64,000 bases of DNA from Stromatinia cepivora (lineage: Eukaryota; Ascomycota; Leotiomycetes; Helotiales; Sclerotiniaceae), in the NCBI GenBank assembly GCA_014898415.1, contig RCTD01000007.1:868001-932000 (forward strand), given 5' to 3'. The position numbers were made by a program, and so were the translations under genes. Below, one piece after another: positions 44,818-57,173 of this stretch. The notes under the pieces were generated by a model. The model was not told the DNA's origin. It ran no database searches and saw only the letters and a program-made list of their open reading frames with translations. The number at the start of each line of letters is the position of its first letter. Within the stretch, counting starts at the first letter, position 1.

Positions 44818-46336
44818 ATATTCCGAGAAGCATTGAAATCCTTAAATTCGCCTGCAATTACTACCCTCATACTTTTATGTATGTACGATCAGAAAGACGT
44901 CGTAATATCAAATATCTCCTCTCGTTCAACTCGTTTTTACATACTCGTACATATTGTACCGAAAGTCGATGGAACATCTTCGGACAAATTAAGGTTATAA
45001 GACCACAAATTATTTATTCCTCGTATTTCCAAGCACGCACAGGCCTGATGGAAACTTTCAAATGCCGACATTTTGTTTTTGTTTTTGGTCCGCGCGCAAC
45101 AACCTTGTCACCGTTTCGGATACTGTCATCTCTTTCTCATCGTCACGGGAAGACACATCGATACCAACCCCGGAGGACATTCAAAAATTATGACAATAGC
45201 AACTGCTATCTAGGTAGTAAAGCCGTCGGGTCAGGCAATACCGGCAGTCTGAATGTGAAATCTTCCCGTATGGAGATTTTACTCACAAATAGACATGGTT
45301 AAATGTCACATTCAAATAGCTTCTAATAATCCCTGCATCAAGAACTCAGGTCTCGCCACGCGGAGTACTCCGTACTTGAGTGAAACAAATGGTGAAGCGA
45401 ATTTTGATTCACTCTTCGACCGTGCAAAGGCATATACGTTTCGAAACAAGAACAGCTTAGGGCACCTACTGATGAGATTCTACTTGAACATGGCTTTAAC
45501 TTGGCAGCTTTATCTGGAAATAAGGTATATTTTCATTGTTGTAAGAATATTTCGGGGCGGTGCAGAATTGGGGCAGGGGAAACTTTATAAATCCTAATTG
45601 GAAATAACTGCATATTGACATTATCATCAGAACTTTACTCAATCTAGCATGTTCTATAGAATCAATGTGTATAGATGGAGACTTCGTCTCATGTATGTAT
45701 GAGTGGGAGGGACAATCGAGAGCATGTATATCATGATGGACTACTGCTTGGGACGAGAGTCATTGACAGCAATATCTACAAGGTCAAATGAAACAGGAGT
45801 CTATTCTCTTGAGCCTACATGAGCAATTCCGCAATATTTGATTAGTGGTCATCTTGTGTAAGGAGATGCAGATTTCATCCACATGGATAGCCCAAACAAT
45901 ACTTTCAATATGCTGCCCCATACTCAGTTTTTCGCAAAGACCAAATTGATATGAGCAGGTAACGAGAAAATATATAGTTCGTTCAATTATTCATCACATG
46001 TCATATAGTTTATTTGCCCTTTAGGTCATTGGCCGATCTTCGTTTCACCCCTCATCCAAGCTTTAGTTACAGCAGATCTAGTCAAGACAATCGTTTTACA
46101 ACGATTGATTCGCTTATGCAGACCACGCATGGCTTTCCCAAAGTAGATTGTTGCGAACATAGACGCGTAGTGGACTCTTATTCGCTATTAACACATGCAC
46201 TTCTCAACCACCTTTTCCTTTAATACTAGATGGGTATTTTCACATTTTTTTGCAACCATTTTTCTTTGCTTGTGCTTTTGCTCGGGAGGTTATGGTGACT
46301 TGATTTTTACTACATTTTTACTACATTTATTTAATC
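44818..46336. other. Intergenic region
   Basis: No gene is supported. The frame at 44781-45302 overlaps the end of the regulator and has no coding character. No repeat or RNA gene was noticed. Confidence 0.35.
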
Positions 46337-49300
46337 ATGGGGAATGTTGAACATATCCCACAGCAACGCGTCTGGACGCGAAATCTTTTCGTAATTTTTG
46401 CTTCTATATTACTGTTCTTTAATACTATATCATTATTACCTTGGGGAATATACCATGTTCGGTCATTCCTTGGTACCGATAGCCATCCTATCTCACAATA
46501 TTCTTCCACCATTGCTTCTCTCGAAACTGTAGATATTGGACAATTACAAGCAGGGGGAGACATTGCAACAGTACTCAAGACGGCAGCTGATATCTTGGGT
46601 TCTGTGAGCGCTCAACATCACCTTGCTTCCTTACAGGCACTGAGCAATGATTTGCATAAGTTAGCTGTGGATACACAACAAGCACATCGTGGTAGCAGTT
46701 TGCGATCTAGAGGAATTTTTGAGGATTTCGCTTCGGCATTCACAGGTGGAGCAGCGAAAGGAGGAGGCGCGGCAGCGGGTGCTGGTGGAGCGACGGGTGC
46801 CACGGGAGGAGGTGGATTCACAGGAATTATTGAGTCACTCGGAGAGAAATTTCTTGGTGTTACCGCCGATTCGCTGGCCGCGCCGGCGCAATACCTTGGC
46901 GATGGTGTTGGAAGGGGTGTTACCAGTGGTCTTAAGATCAACAATGGAGTAAAACAGACTTCGGCAGAAAAGCCATCTGGCATAAACGCCATTGCGGACA
47001 ATCTAGGATTTGGGTAAGCAAACTCTTGATCAAAATATGTGGAATTCATCACATTTCAAGGTCTGTTCTACTAATTTTGGTGTTATAGAGTTTCAAATGC
47101 TCTCGCGGGAAGTCTAAACACTTCAACATTTCTTAGTGGTGGTGCAGAAGTAGCTTCGGCCGCTTCAGCCGCTCTCGGAAGTGGTCTAGGAGGAGGAACG
47201 GCCAGTGGTTTGGGACTCAACAAATCAGCCGTCGCTGCTCCCAATGGAACCGGTATTCCTTCGATTATTGGTAACCTTGGAAATGGCCTTACTCAATCTC
47301 TTTTTTCAAATATTGATATGTCGAAATTAATGGGTGGTTTACCCACTGGCATGCTACAATCTGCAGTTGTTAGTGCTGGAAAAGGTATGTTTGTCTCTGT
47401 CATATGATAAATTGATGCTAATAGTATTACAGGTTTGGGAGAAGGTGCTGCACAGGGTCTTAATTTACCAATAAACACAGCAACTATGATGAAGATGGAG
47501 ATGAAAAGAGCTGCTAAAGCTGCTGCCGCAGGAACCAATGCCACAGGCCCCGGGCTCGATATTGACATGGTTGCATATGGATTCACCAAATCACTGTCAA
47601 GTTCATTCCTTGGCGCAGTGGATGTTCAGAAATTAGCATCACAAGCTATGTCCGGATCCAATGCTTCTAGTATGGTTGGCCCTGCCCTTGTTGGAGCTGG
47701 TTCTGGATTGGGTGCTGGTGCTGCACAAGGCCTTGGTCTCTCAGATGCAGCCGCTGCTCCCTCTACAGGACCCGATGCTGCAGCTCCAGAAGTGGCGCGT
47801 AACTTTGCCTACGTACTTACCACCAATTTCCTCGCGAATGGAACCCTGCAAACCTTACAGACTAAACTCATGAGTATAATGTCCATGACCAATATCTCTG
47901 CTGTGCTAGCCCCAGCAGCACTGGGAGTTGGAAGTGGTATTGGACAGGGTACTGCTGTGGGGCTTGGACTGCAAGATCCTTCAACGGCGCAGACTCCAAT
48001 GGATGGAGATATAGCTACGACTGCAAGAGCTTTTACATTTGGTCTTACCAGTAATTTCCTTGCAAATGGCACAGTTTCGCGTCTTCAAGCTAAAGCAGCA
48101 TCTCTTCTAGGTGGAGGTTCAAACTCCTCTGCCGGAGGAATGATGATGCCAGCTTTGCAAGGTGTATCTGTTTCCAAAGCAGCCGAAGGTCTCGCAAGAG
48201 GTCTTGTCGATGGCGCCGGTCAAAGTATTTCTACCATGGGAGGTCTCCAAGCAATTCTCAATGGAGCCGATCCAACCAAAGTTATGCAAGCAGCAACACC
48301 GATTTTCAAAACGATTGATTTCAATGATACTACAATGGGAGCGGCAACCTCTTTTGGTCAGGGATTGGGTGGTCAGGGTGTTGCTTTGATTGCACAAATG
48401 TTGGGGAAGAGCATGTCCACGTCTTCTGATGGATCAACAATTGCCAGGCGTGGAAATGGATTAGAAGCCCCAGCACCAATATCCTCCTCAGATGCTCCTG
48501 CGAGCAATTTGTCCTCCCCGGCTATGCGCGCACGTTCCTATAGACCCTCCTCTATTATCCGCCGAACTGTACCCGTCGCACCCACATTCCCCAAACTCAA
48601 ACTCGACAAAAGAGTCGATGCCGACACTAAACTCAATATCTCCGATATCACATCCGGGCTTGTCAGCGGTGTGAACGCGACATCCCTTAATGTCATTATT
48701 CAAAAAAGTGTCGATACGCTTACATGTGAGGGCGTCGGAGGCATTGTACAAATAGGCTTAGGTCTATATTTTGGTGGGAGTATTCCTCCCAGTCTCTTAT
48801 CTGGAGGAAATATCATGTTACCTGATACTGATTTCACGATCGAGAATCAGGGTAATGAGTTTAAGATTAATCCGGCGGAGAAGGATATTGAGGTTAATGG
48901 GGTTCCGATTATTCGGTTGGTTATTTTGATTGTGGGGCATGGTATGTTTCTTTCTTTCTTCGCCCCTTTCTTCGTTCTCTCTTTATTCTCACCCATAAAT
49001 ATAAATAAACTTACTAATCCCCAACCCAGCCCTCCTAGTCATCATCGTCTACTTCATCGCCATCCCCTTCGCCCTCCTCCTCTCCTCCGGCAACGAAATA
49101 GCAACCATGCTCGGGCGCCCCCACATCTGGGCTTCCGCCCCCAAAACCCGTTTCTACATCTGGGTATTCGCCGTTATGCCTCTCTCTCTCGGTGGCTTCA
49201 TCATGGGCGTTCTTCTCCTCGGATCTGCTTCGCATGTGAACACATTCCATGGTGTCATCGGTTTCATCGTTATTGCTCTCACATTCGTAGCCTTCATCCT

Positions 49301-49688
49301 AGAAATGAAATTCAACGAAAGTATCAAAGCATTACGATTACCGAGGGGCGTGGTACTTACCGCACTACTAGGAGCAGCTAATGTAGCGTTCGTATCGGGT
49401 TTCAGTGATATTCAAAGGATTAGTTTGTGTACGGTGCAACTTCCTGATTCGGTGTTGATTGGAACGGCGATGAATGTCGCGAGTACGTTTACGACGGGCA
49501 CGACGGTCGTGACGGTTAAGATGTATATTGAGAAGTGGATGAAGAGGGAGATGACTGGGGTTCCATCGGGAAGTGCGGAGGGCATGGGTGGGAAGTTTGG
49601 AGGGGATGTCGAGAAGAGTGGGTTTGAGGATGAGAAGGTGGGGTTTAGGGATCGTATTAGGAATTTGAGGGGGAACAATGATGTGTAG
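46337..49688 (+). CDS. Large membrane protein with glycine-rich internal repeats and b561-like C-terminal domain
   Basis: I do not recognise a named family. Four exons (46337-47013, 47089-47384, 47433-48941, 49030-49688) give 1046 residues. One membrane segment lies near the N-terminus (LFVIFASILLFFNTISLLPW). From about residue 160 to 490 there are six or seven imperfect repeats of 55-75 residues, each ending in a glycine motif: ALGSGLGGGTASGLGL, GKGLGEGAAQGLNL, GAGSGLGAGAAQGLGL and GVGSGIGQGTAVGLGL, with NFLANGT sequons in two of them. The C-terminal 280 residues hold a conserved-looking soluble part (VDTLTCEGVGGIVQIGLGLY) and five membrane segments with histidines (VGHALLV, GRPHIW, HVNTFHGVIGF), reminiscent of cytochrome b561. 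The tail is charged. The repeat region between membrane anchors is probably extracytoplasmic. Confidence 0.85.
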
Positions 49689-50168
49689 GGTGATGTGATG
49701 AGTGTTGTGTCAGGGTGGAGGTTTGGATTGAATGGGGTGCAGGACCGAGGGTTGGATGAACGGTGAATGCACGGACGGACGAATCGACGAATGGATTTGG
49801 AATGATTCGGATACTTGTTGGGAATCGACTGGTCGACTTCTGTACTTTCTTTAATTAATAACTAGATCATACTTCTTCGTGTAATGTTATCAGGCTTCTC
49901 AATTATAAAAATTAAAAATGACTAGTGCACCCAGTTCACTCCTCTTGAATCTGATCTCTTTGCTATTTCCTATCAAACCTTTTCGATTTTCTGCTTCTGG
50001 TTAGTACTGAGGATTCAAGCGAGGAGATCTTTCCCAGCATAGTGTACCTATTGATTAATGTACTTATTCATGTAGTTTATTCAAATGCTGTTTGATGATA
50101 ATCATGCTATTTGATTGCGAATAGTACTGTAAATTGATGGTACGAAGTAATATATATATAAGAATTTA
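49689..50168. other. Intergenic region
   Basis: This is the 3' flank of the membrane-protein gene. Nothing is recognisable before the MITE at 50169. Confidence 0.35.
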
Positions 50169-50792
50169 GGGCTGTTTCGGCAATCACAATCTGTGGAATA
50201 TAATCCGATAGATTTTCAATAGGGGGGCGAAACAAATTAGAATTTAAAGTTAAATCGTTTATCAAATAGTTTATTATTTTGATGAATTTTGTATAAAAGA
50301 AATAAAGTATGAATTAAAAACGATAAATACTAAAAAATTGTCTTTATTTTTTTTTCTATCGAAATCTATTCTTTTTATAAATTATTATAAACTTTAAAGC
50401 TTAAAATATTAACATTAATAGATATATTTTGAAATTATAAAATATAAAAGAATAAAATTCAAAAATAAGATTCAGGAAATATATAATTCTACATTAAAAT
50501 TATTCTCATTTTCGCTTAATCAATTATTTAAATAATAATAATAATAATGAATTTAAATTTTTATACTTTATTATCTAATAATCTGTATATCATTTATATA
50601 CTCCATTTTCTCTTCAAATTCAACAAATTCAATGGATTTCATTTCATAACGAATTACCCTACCAAAAGGTACACAAAGCAGATTAGAATTTGTCGATATT
50701 TTGAAGGATTCTTGAAAAAGCGGAATCCGCTATATAAAAAGGGAGCAGAATATTCAACGGAAAACGACAGATTTTGGCAGCCGAAAGAGCCC
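50169..50792. mobile_element. PIF/Harbinger-like MITE, 624 bp, TTA target duplication
   Basis: The left end is GGGCTGTTTCGGC and the inverted right end GGGCTCTTTCGGC, with similarity continuing to a shared AATCTGT (about 21 of 26 bases). TTA lies immediately outside both ends. GGG-type tips with a TWA duplication are characteristic of PIF/Harbinger and Tourist elements. The interior is very AT-rich and has no transposase frame. Confidence 0.65.
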
Positions 50793-50989
50793 TTATACCC
50801 CTTCCATTTCTGACTCTTCACATTGTCATGAAGAGAGATACCGAATCTCCTGGGCGGAATATTCTATGATCGAAAGGAGATTCTCTCGAGCTCACCCTCG
50901 CTTACTTTTTCACCCTCCCGCTCTCAACTCCCAACTCTCATTCATTCATCCCTACACTCCAGATTTCCTCAAATTCCACCTTAGGAACC

Positions 50990-53361
50990 TCAACTCAACC
51001 CTACAACTTGAAAATTATAATTACATAGATCCGCCTTATCCACCACATCCAACGGACCCTTCCCACTAACCACCGTCATTCCCCCCGCATTCAAAACACT
51101 CATCTCCACAGTCCCCGCCGAAATATTATTCACAACCATCGTATTAAATCCCGCACTCAACTCCTTCACCCCCAAAACCTTTCCCCCTACACTAATACTC
51201 CCCTTCAAACCCTGCACCCCCCTCGCAACCAACACCACCGCCGTAACACTATCCTCCACCCCATCCACCCCCTCCGGTTTCCCCAATCCCAACCTATCAT
51301 CCGAACAATCTCCACCTTTCAAAAGTGTATGATGCCAAAAAGTCCCCTGGGCATCTTTTCCATTCGTCGGAACCATAGACGCCGTACTCCTCGCACCACT
51401 TTTCCACACCGCGATAAAACTCTGCAGAATTTGCCAATAGCCTCTATGATCATATGCGATACTCGACAGGGCCTCCGGTGTACCATTTGAAACTAATGGT
51501 TCCGGCCATGAATTTCCCATGTAATGTGATTCGCCTGCGTCGTTCCAGGTTTGGAATTCGATGAAATCGGGTTGCAGGGTTAGGATTTGATCGAAGCGTT
51601 TTTCGAGATTGGCTTCGCCGCGTCGATACCAGTTTTGCGTTCGGTCGATGTGTTTGAATTGGAGGGGGGAGATTCCCATCATGAATCCTTTTCCGGCAGC
51701 TTTGGCGGCGTTTTGATATGTAACGTCGTCGATGGTGTTAACGGGTACATCACCGGTTGTATAGGTGGGCCAGGAATTCCAGTTAAATGTCCCGTTTAGA
51801 GTTGGGTATTCGGTGGTGAAGAATGAAGAAGAGGCTGCTACGTCTTGGAAGGAGGGGATGAAGTAGATGGGATGACCGGATGCGGACATTACTGCTTGTA
51901 GTTCATTTTTCCAGCCGTCGTTTACGGTGTCTTGGCCGAATTTAAAGGTTGAGGCGCCCCCATTGAAGGTGGAGACGAATGGTTGCCCGGAATATTTGTA
52001 GTAGGCGCTGTTAGTGACGTAAGTATTGAGGATTGGGATGAATTGGGAAGGGGATGTGAAACCGGTCATGTCGAAGGAGAAACTGGGTGTGGAGATCAGT
52101 TCAGATTTTTCTTACGGTCAAGGGGAATAGTAAGTACAAGAGTTTGAAATTATGAGCTTGAGCATATTTGAAAAGGGAGGCAACGGTGCTGACAGCCCAT
52201 GAATTGCTGGAATCTAGTGTTACGGCTGTATCGGTTTTGATTAGTTGATGTAATTATGTGCTTCTAGGTGGATGGAAAACTCACCAAGATTAAGAGCAAA
52301 AGCATCGACTCCTAAAGCTATTGCATCAATGATATCTTGCTCACAATGAGCATCATTAATTCCTCCTACCATGTAGTGGAAGAAGCTAATGACTGATTAG
52401 TAGATCTCTAATACGACTAAATGTGATACTTACACTGGTTTTCCGGTAGCTGCTGCGTTGGAATTTGCTACTGCAGTGTTAGATACGGACTTTGAAGTTG
52501 CAACTGCACTTGAAGCTTTAGAAATAGTCGATGTCGCTGCCTTGAAAGATGAGGCTTTTGCAGAAGAAGAAGCTGCAGCTTGAACATTTTCGCCGACATT
52601 CTTGGCTAAAGGAATTGAAATCAAAGGTCAGAGCTCAAATTCAAATTCAAGATCAACGGGATGGATAAAAGAAATAGAATTACCTGAACCAGAAGTAGAT
52701 GTAGATATTCTGATAGCCGTGCTTGATGTAATGCTGCTGGTCGCTGGGACGATTGTTGATATTGTATGAGCAGAAGTGATAATAGAAATGGAGGTCACTG
52801 CAGAACCCGTCCCAGTAGATCTCTGCAAACAAGTAAATTTTCCAATTCCAACCGAACTACAAACCATCAACAACTCACAAGAACCGCTGAAGTAGTAGGA
52901 GCTACAACAGAAGAAACACAAATTCCCGCTCGATGAGAAATATGATCATAAGCCCCAAGTAACCCCACTTCACAACAGAAATCATTTCCATCCAACCCAG
53001 CCCATAAATTCCAACTAGCATCTGCACATCCTGGAGCCGCTTCAATAACGGCGCGACATTCACCTTCTTTTTAATATATATTAGATTTCCAAGAATCTGA
53101 AGAGAGGAATGGGTGTATCTTACCAGTGGGACAACAAGCAGCCACTTCTGAATTTGCAGGTTTGGCACAAACCATGTTCGATGGACAACATGCTCCCGGT
53201 GCAATGCTTCCGCAAGATGTACTTCCTACCGCGCAAGTATCTGTCTGGAGAGACCAACCAGGAGATCCAATATTGCGATTTGCTTGAAGAGAATTCCGGG
53301 GTAAATTTCTTGCTAGAACCAAGTTTGAAGAAGCCAAAAAGGAAATGAATGACAGATGCAT
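50990..53361 (-). CDS. GH71 alpha-1,3-glucanase (mutanase) with N-terminal Cys-rich module
   Basis: Seven exons (53361-53124, 53063-52879, 52822-52684, 52605-52434, 52385-52285, 52225-52138, 52082-50990) give 671 residues. A signal peptide (MHLSFISFLASSNLVLA) starts it. A cysteine-rich module follows (TCAVGSTSCGSIAPGACCPS, then CCEVGLLGAYDH), then a long Ser/Thr/Ala linker likely to be O-glycosylated. The GH71 catalytic domain begins FFHYMVGGINDAH and includes LGVDAFALNL, FKLFFSFDMTGF, PSFQDVA, GKGFMMGISPLQFKH and FIEFQTWNDAGESHYMG, where the acidic residues are expected. The enzyme cleaves alpha-1,3-glucan, in the fungal wall or in competitors' walls. Most GH71 enzymes have the catalytic domain first and binding modules after; here the extra module is N-terminal. 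Confidence 0.93.
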
Positions 53362-55707
53362 GATTGCAACAATAACAACGACGATGTGAAAACAGCAACT
53401 CAGCTATATATAATCTGCTCCAAAAGAATGTAAGAAAAGAAAATGCTCAAGAGCAGAATATCTGGAAAGACGACTCGCAAAACTTATCCAAAAGAACGTA
53501 TGACAAGGAGTCGTATTTTAGAGGAGGAGAAGGCTCAGAAAGAAAGAAAAACAAGGAAGGATAAAGGACTTATATTATCCACACTTTAATTATCATACAA
53601 TTAAACATGATCTCGCATATAAATCCTACGGTCTCAACCGCTGTCATCCTCCCGTATGACGAGTACGTAGATGAGCCCATCCATCATCAATTGTATCTCC
53701 ATACTACACACCACCTAAACTTCTCCTTCAAGATCCCATCAGTATCCCCGCCATCCTTCTCGCTCCACTATCCCCTTCAACTCCGTAGTTCTATATAATA
53801 GAAAGGAAAAAAATATACACGCGGGATCAATACACTCAAAAATATGGAGTAATACAAATAATTCCTCCACCCTTTTAATTGGTCATTTCACCTTTCTAGC
53901 GTAATAGTCAAAACAAACAGCGCTACGATGAATCCTTGAAAGGACTGAAAGGATGAAGTCGTTGTACTCTGTAAATTGCTTAGAACTAGGTTAACTATTA
54001 TAGGCTGGGTTGCTCGTTCAGTGAAACGCACTAATTTATCACTATCTACATACGGAGATAGGGTTGTGGATGCTTGTCTACCTACCTATCCAACACTATA
54101 CAATAGCGTTTCTTACCCTGCTTTTTGTAAGTATATCATATTATAATATAAACAACAAAATCATCACATAGAGCTACCTCGATATTAAATAATCTTAGAT
54201 ACATCGTAGAATCTTATATAAACGATGAATATACCTAGGTAATATTTCCCGGCGATAATAACGAACTACGAAACTATCTATAATTAAGGTAGGTAATTAG
54301 CATCCCAAATTCGAGCTCAAGACCTAAGGATCGGTATATACTATTTAACTGAGGCTCAAAATGAGGATGAGGAGCTTAAATATTTAGGTAGCAATTAATG
54401 TGTGATGGGGTAGAGAGATAGGGTGCGGGATACCAACGTATGATTCAACGGTTATTGTATATCTTACCTATATTACCCGCACTATGAATGCAATACTACA
54501 CCTTAAATTCCTTCCTTCCTTCCATTTACCATTCACCATTCCTTCCCTCTCGAAATTCTTTCGTATAATACCAAATCCAGCATCCAGCATCCAGCATCCA
54601 ATTAATCCAAACCCTACAAAAATAATCTACCTATACCTACATCCACCCACCTACCTGCCTACCCAGACAGCCCCGCCTGTATACAAAGATCCCCCCCAAA
54701 CCCCAAAAACTATCCAAGGACGGAGCAATCGCAGCATTCCATCCCAATCCATTCTAATCCCATCTCTAATCCCATCATCAAGATTTAAAGCGCGGGGAAA
54801 GCCTGAAAACATATTTCAGGGTACCGGGATGAAATGTTGCATACACACATAAACCACCCACACACATATCTCAAACCTAACCTCCATCCCCCTTCCCCCC
54901 CTACCCCCTCCCTACCTTATGTAAAGTAAACTTCATCCCCCTACCTTATCTAGTGTTATATTGCACATCACATAGATATCTCGAGGGAAATATAAAATAT
55001 AACCAAGTAGAATACTACTTATTCTCTTTGGATTGTTGTTTATTTTATTTCTTTGCTGGTTGGTTGGTTGGTGGTTGTATGGTTGTATGATTATATGATT
55101 GTATTTTGAGGTTTGATATGGCACTGCTGCGTATACTGAAGCTATGCTATGAAGAAGCGAAGTGAAGTGAAAGGGGAGGGAGAGGGAAAGGGAGAGGAGA
55201 CATGAAATGTACACAGCAAGGACCACAAACATAACATGACATGATAATCTATTAACAAACCGAACAAAATAAGGTATGAAGTGTTTATCCATTTAACTAA
55301 CAACGTAATAGCATGTCTCCCTATGCGATTGAGACAAAAGCTCATCGAGAACCAATTCATTTCCAGATCCGCTCATTAGCAAGTAAGGTCATCCCCGGCA
55401 ACCATTTTGTACCTGCTAGGTAACCTCAAACCCATGATCAAATAAACAGAAATCCCGCAGCCATCCATAGCCATATCCATCAAACATTCGACAAAAGGAG
55501 TATGAAAAGGAATTGATATCCATGTTATGTTAGAGACTCCCTTACACACGAGGCAAAGAAGAATCATGTAACGCCTGAGTGCCTGTAATCCTCTACTGAA
55601 GAAAAGATACTGACAGTTGATATGATAGCTATCCTATCCAATCAATTGTATCATCTACTGAAAAAAGACACCGATGGTTGGTGTGGTAGTTATCTTATTC
55701 AATAAAA
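53362..55707. other. Intergenic region
   Basis: This 2.3-kb gap holds the GH71 promoter on the left and the 3' end of the HMG-box gene on the right. It is AT-rich at 53960-54480 and C-rich with short CATCCAG repeats near 54578-54600. The frames at 54484-54852 plus and 54933-55292 minus look like composition artefacts. No gene is supported. Confidence 0.35.
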
Positions 55708-57173
55708 CTAAGCATCGGTCTTGGTCTTCTTCTTTCTAGACTTTGGTGCAGATTTTGGTGTTTCGATTGTTGCTTCTTCTTGCTCTGTGGTAGCAACTGG
55801 TTCATCTGAACCCTTCTTGCCGGAACGCTTACGTTTTCTAGCTGGGCTTGCCTCCTTTTGAGGCGGTACAATAGAAGCGGAGGATGGAGCGGGGATTTCT
55901 TCGGCGACTTCGGATTTACCCTTCGATTTGCGTCCTTTGGCTTTTGGTGTCTTTGGAGCAGGGGTTGGTGATTTCTCAACTTCAGCTTCGGCCTCGGCTT
56001 CAGCTTCAGGTTCACCTTCTGCATCTTCTTCTTCCTCGACTGTAGCTGTAACTCCGGCACTGGCTTCTCCTACGAGTTGAGCATCCGCTGAGGCATCTGC
56101 GCCAATGTTGTTCTCATCAGCGTATGCGGCGGCAGCATCATCACTCATCTCCTTGGCAGCAAGGTTACCTCTGCGATAGGAGTGCATGCGCGCATTATAC
56201 AAACGGAGGTTGTCCTTGTAAGCATCTTGCCAAAGCTGTAAATGTTATTAGTATTGAATAAGAACGGTTCGGATCGTTACAACTTACAGCTTTGTCCTTG
56301 GGAGCCATATCAGTCCATCTCTTCGTACCTTCGCTAGAAACCTCTCCCTTGGGAACATCACCGAGATCTTTTGCGATAATAGGACGAGCTGTTTGCATAT
56401 AGAGGAAGAATGGAGTGAGAGGACGCTTTGGCGCATTTGGATCATGTTGTCTCTTCTTTCTTTCCTTCTTCTCTGGAGCAGTTTCAACGGCCTTAACTAT
56501 AACAGGGCTTGCAGCGCGTTGAAGAGCACCGAGACTTCCGAGGAGAGGATTTTCACCAAGCTTTGAAAGAGCTGTATTGATATCGTAACCCGCACCGTGT
56601 TCACCGAGAACAGCATTGGTATGTTTGATGTAGGCGGAGGAAACACTTTGGATAGCTTCTTGTAAAGTCGCGAGACCACCGATAAACTTTGACCACATTA
56701 GCGTTTGCTCACAAAGGTACAAGTTCAAATCAATTTGCCGGCGGGTTGGTGGGGTCGCCATTGTATTGAAACGCGAAAGCGGTATGTAAACACTATTGAC
56801 GCGTGATAGATTTGAGATAGATTTGGAGTTGGGGATTTTCAAAGTGAAAATACGCGCAATAGAGTCGCGTCGATGTGCGATTTTCGATAATCGTAAGATT
56901 CGGATATCTAGTAGCTATAGTTGTTGAATGCTACCTGAGTCGCATGTTGAGGACAGGCAATGGCGGGGGAATATAGTTGATAGGTAGGTAGATATAGATG
57001 GAGGAATGCGATCGAAGTTCGAAATGGATCGAGACAAGGAATGTGAAAAAGTTTCAATAAAGAGGGAAACTTACAGTATCTCTAGTTCTCACAAAGCTTG
57101 CAACATCAATTTGTAGAGTTGCTCCATCAGCAGCTTCCTTTGGTTTATCATCAACCTTCTTTGGGCGTGCCAT
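55708..57173 (-). CDS. HMG-box chromatin protein
   Basis: Three exons (57173-57075, 56686-56288, 56235-55708) give 341 residues starting MARPKKVDDKPKEA. The first intron, 388 nt, is long for this window. An alternative in-frame ATG inside it (MATPPTRRQIDLNLYL) would give a protein with a different N-terminus. The HMG box begins DPNAPKRPLTPFFLYMQTAR and continues KRWTDMAPKDKA across the second intron to LWQDAYKDNLRLYN, with conserved aromatic positions. It bends DNA and is nuclear. The C-terminal half alternates acidic stretches (EEEEDAEGEPEAEAEAEAEV) with Lys-rich blocks (KTPKAKGRKSKGK, SPARKRKRSGKKG) that look like AT-hook or nuclear-localisation segments. It resembles the generic HMG-box proteins annotated in other Pezizomycotina. 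Confidence 0.88.

Noticed and set aside
44781..45302. Plus-strand frame of 173 codons after the Zn2Cys6 gene
   Set aside because: It overlaps the regulator's end in another frame, and its composition is that of AT-rich noncoding DNA.
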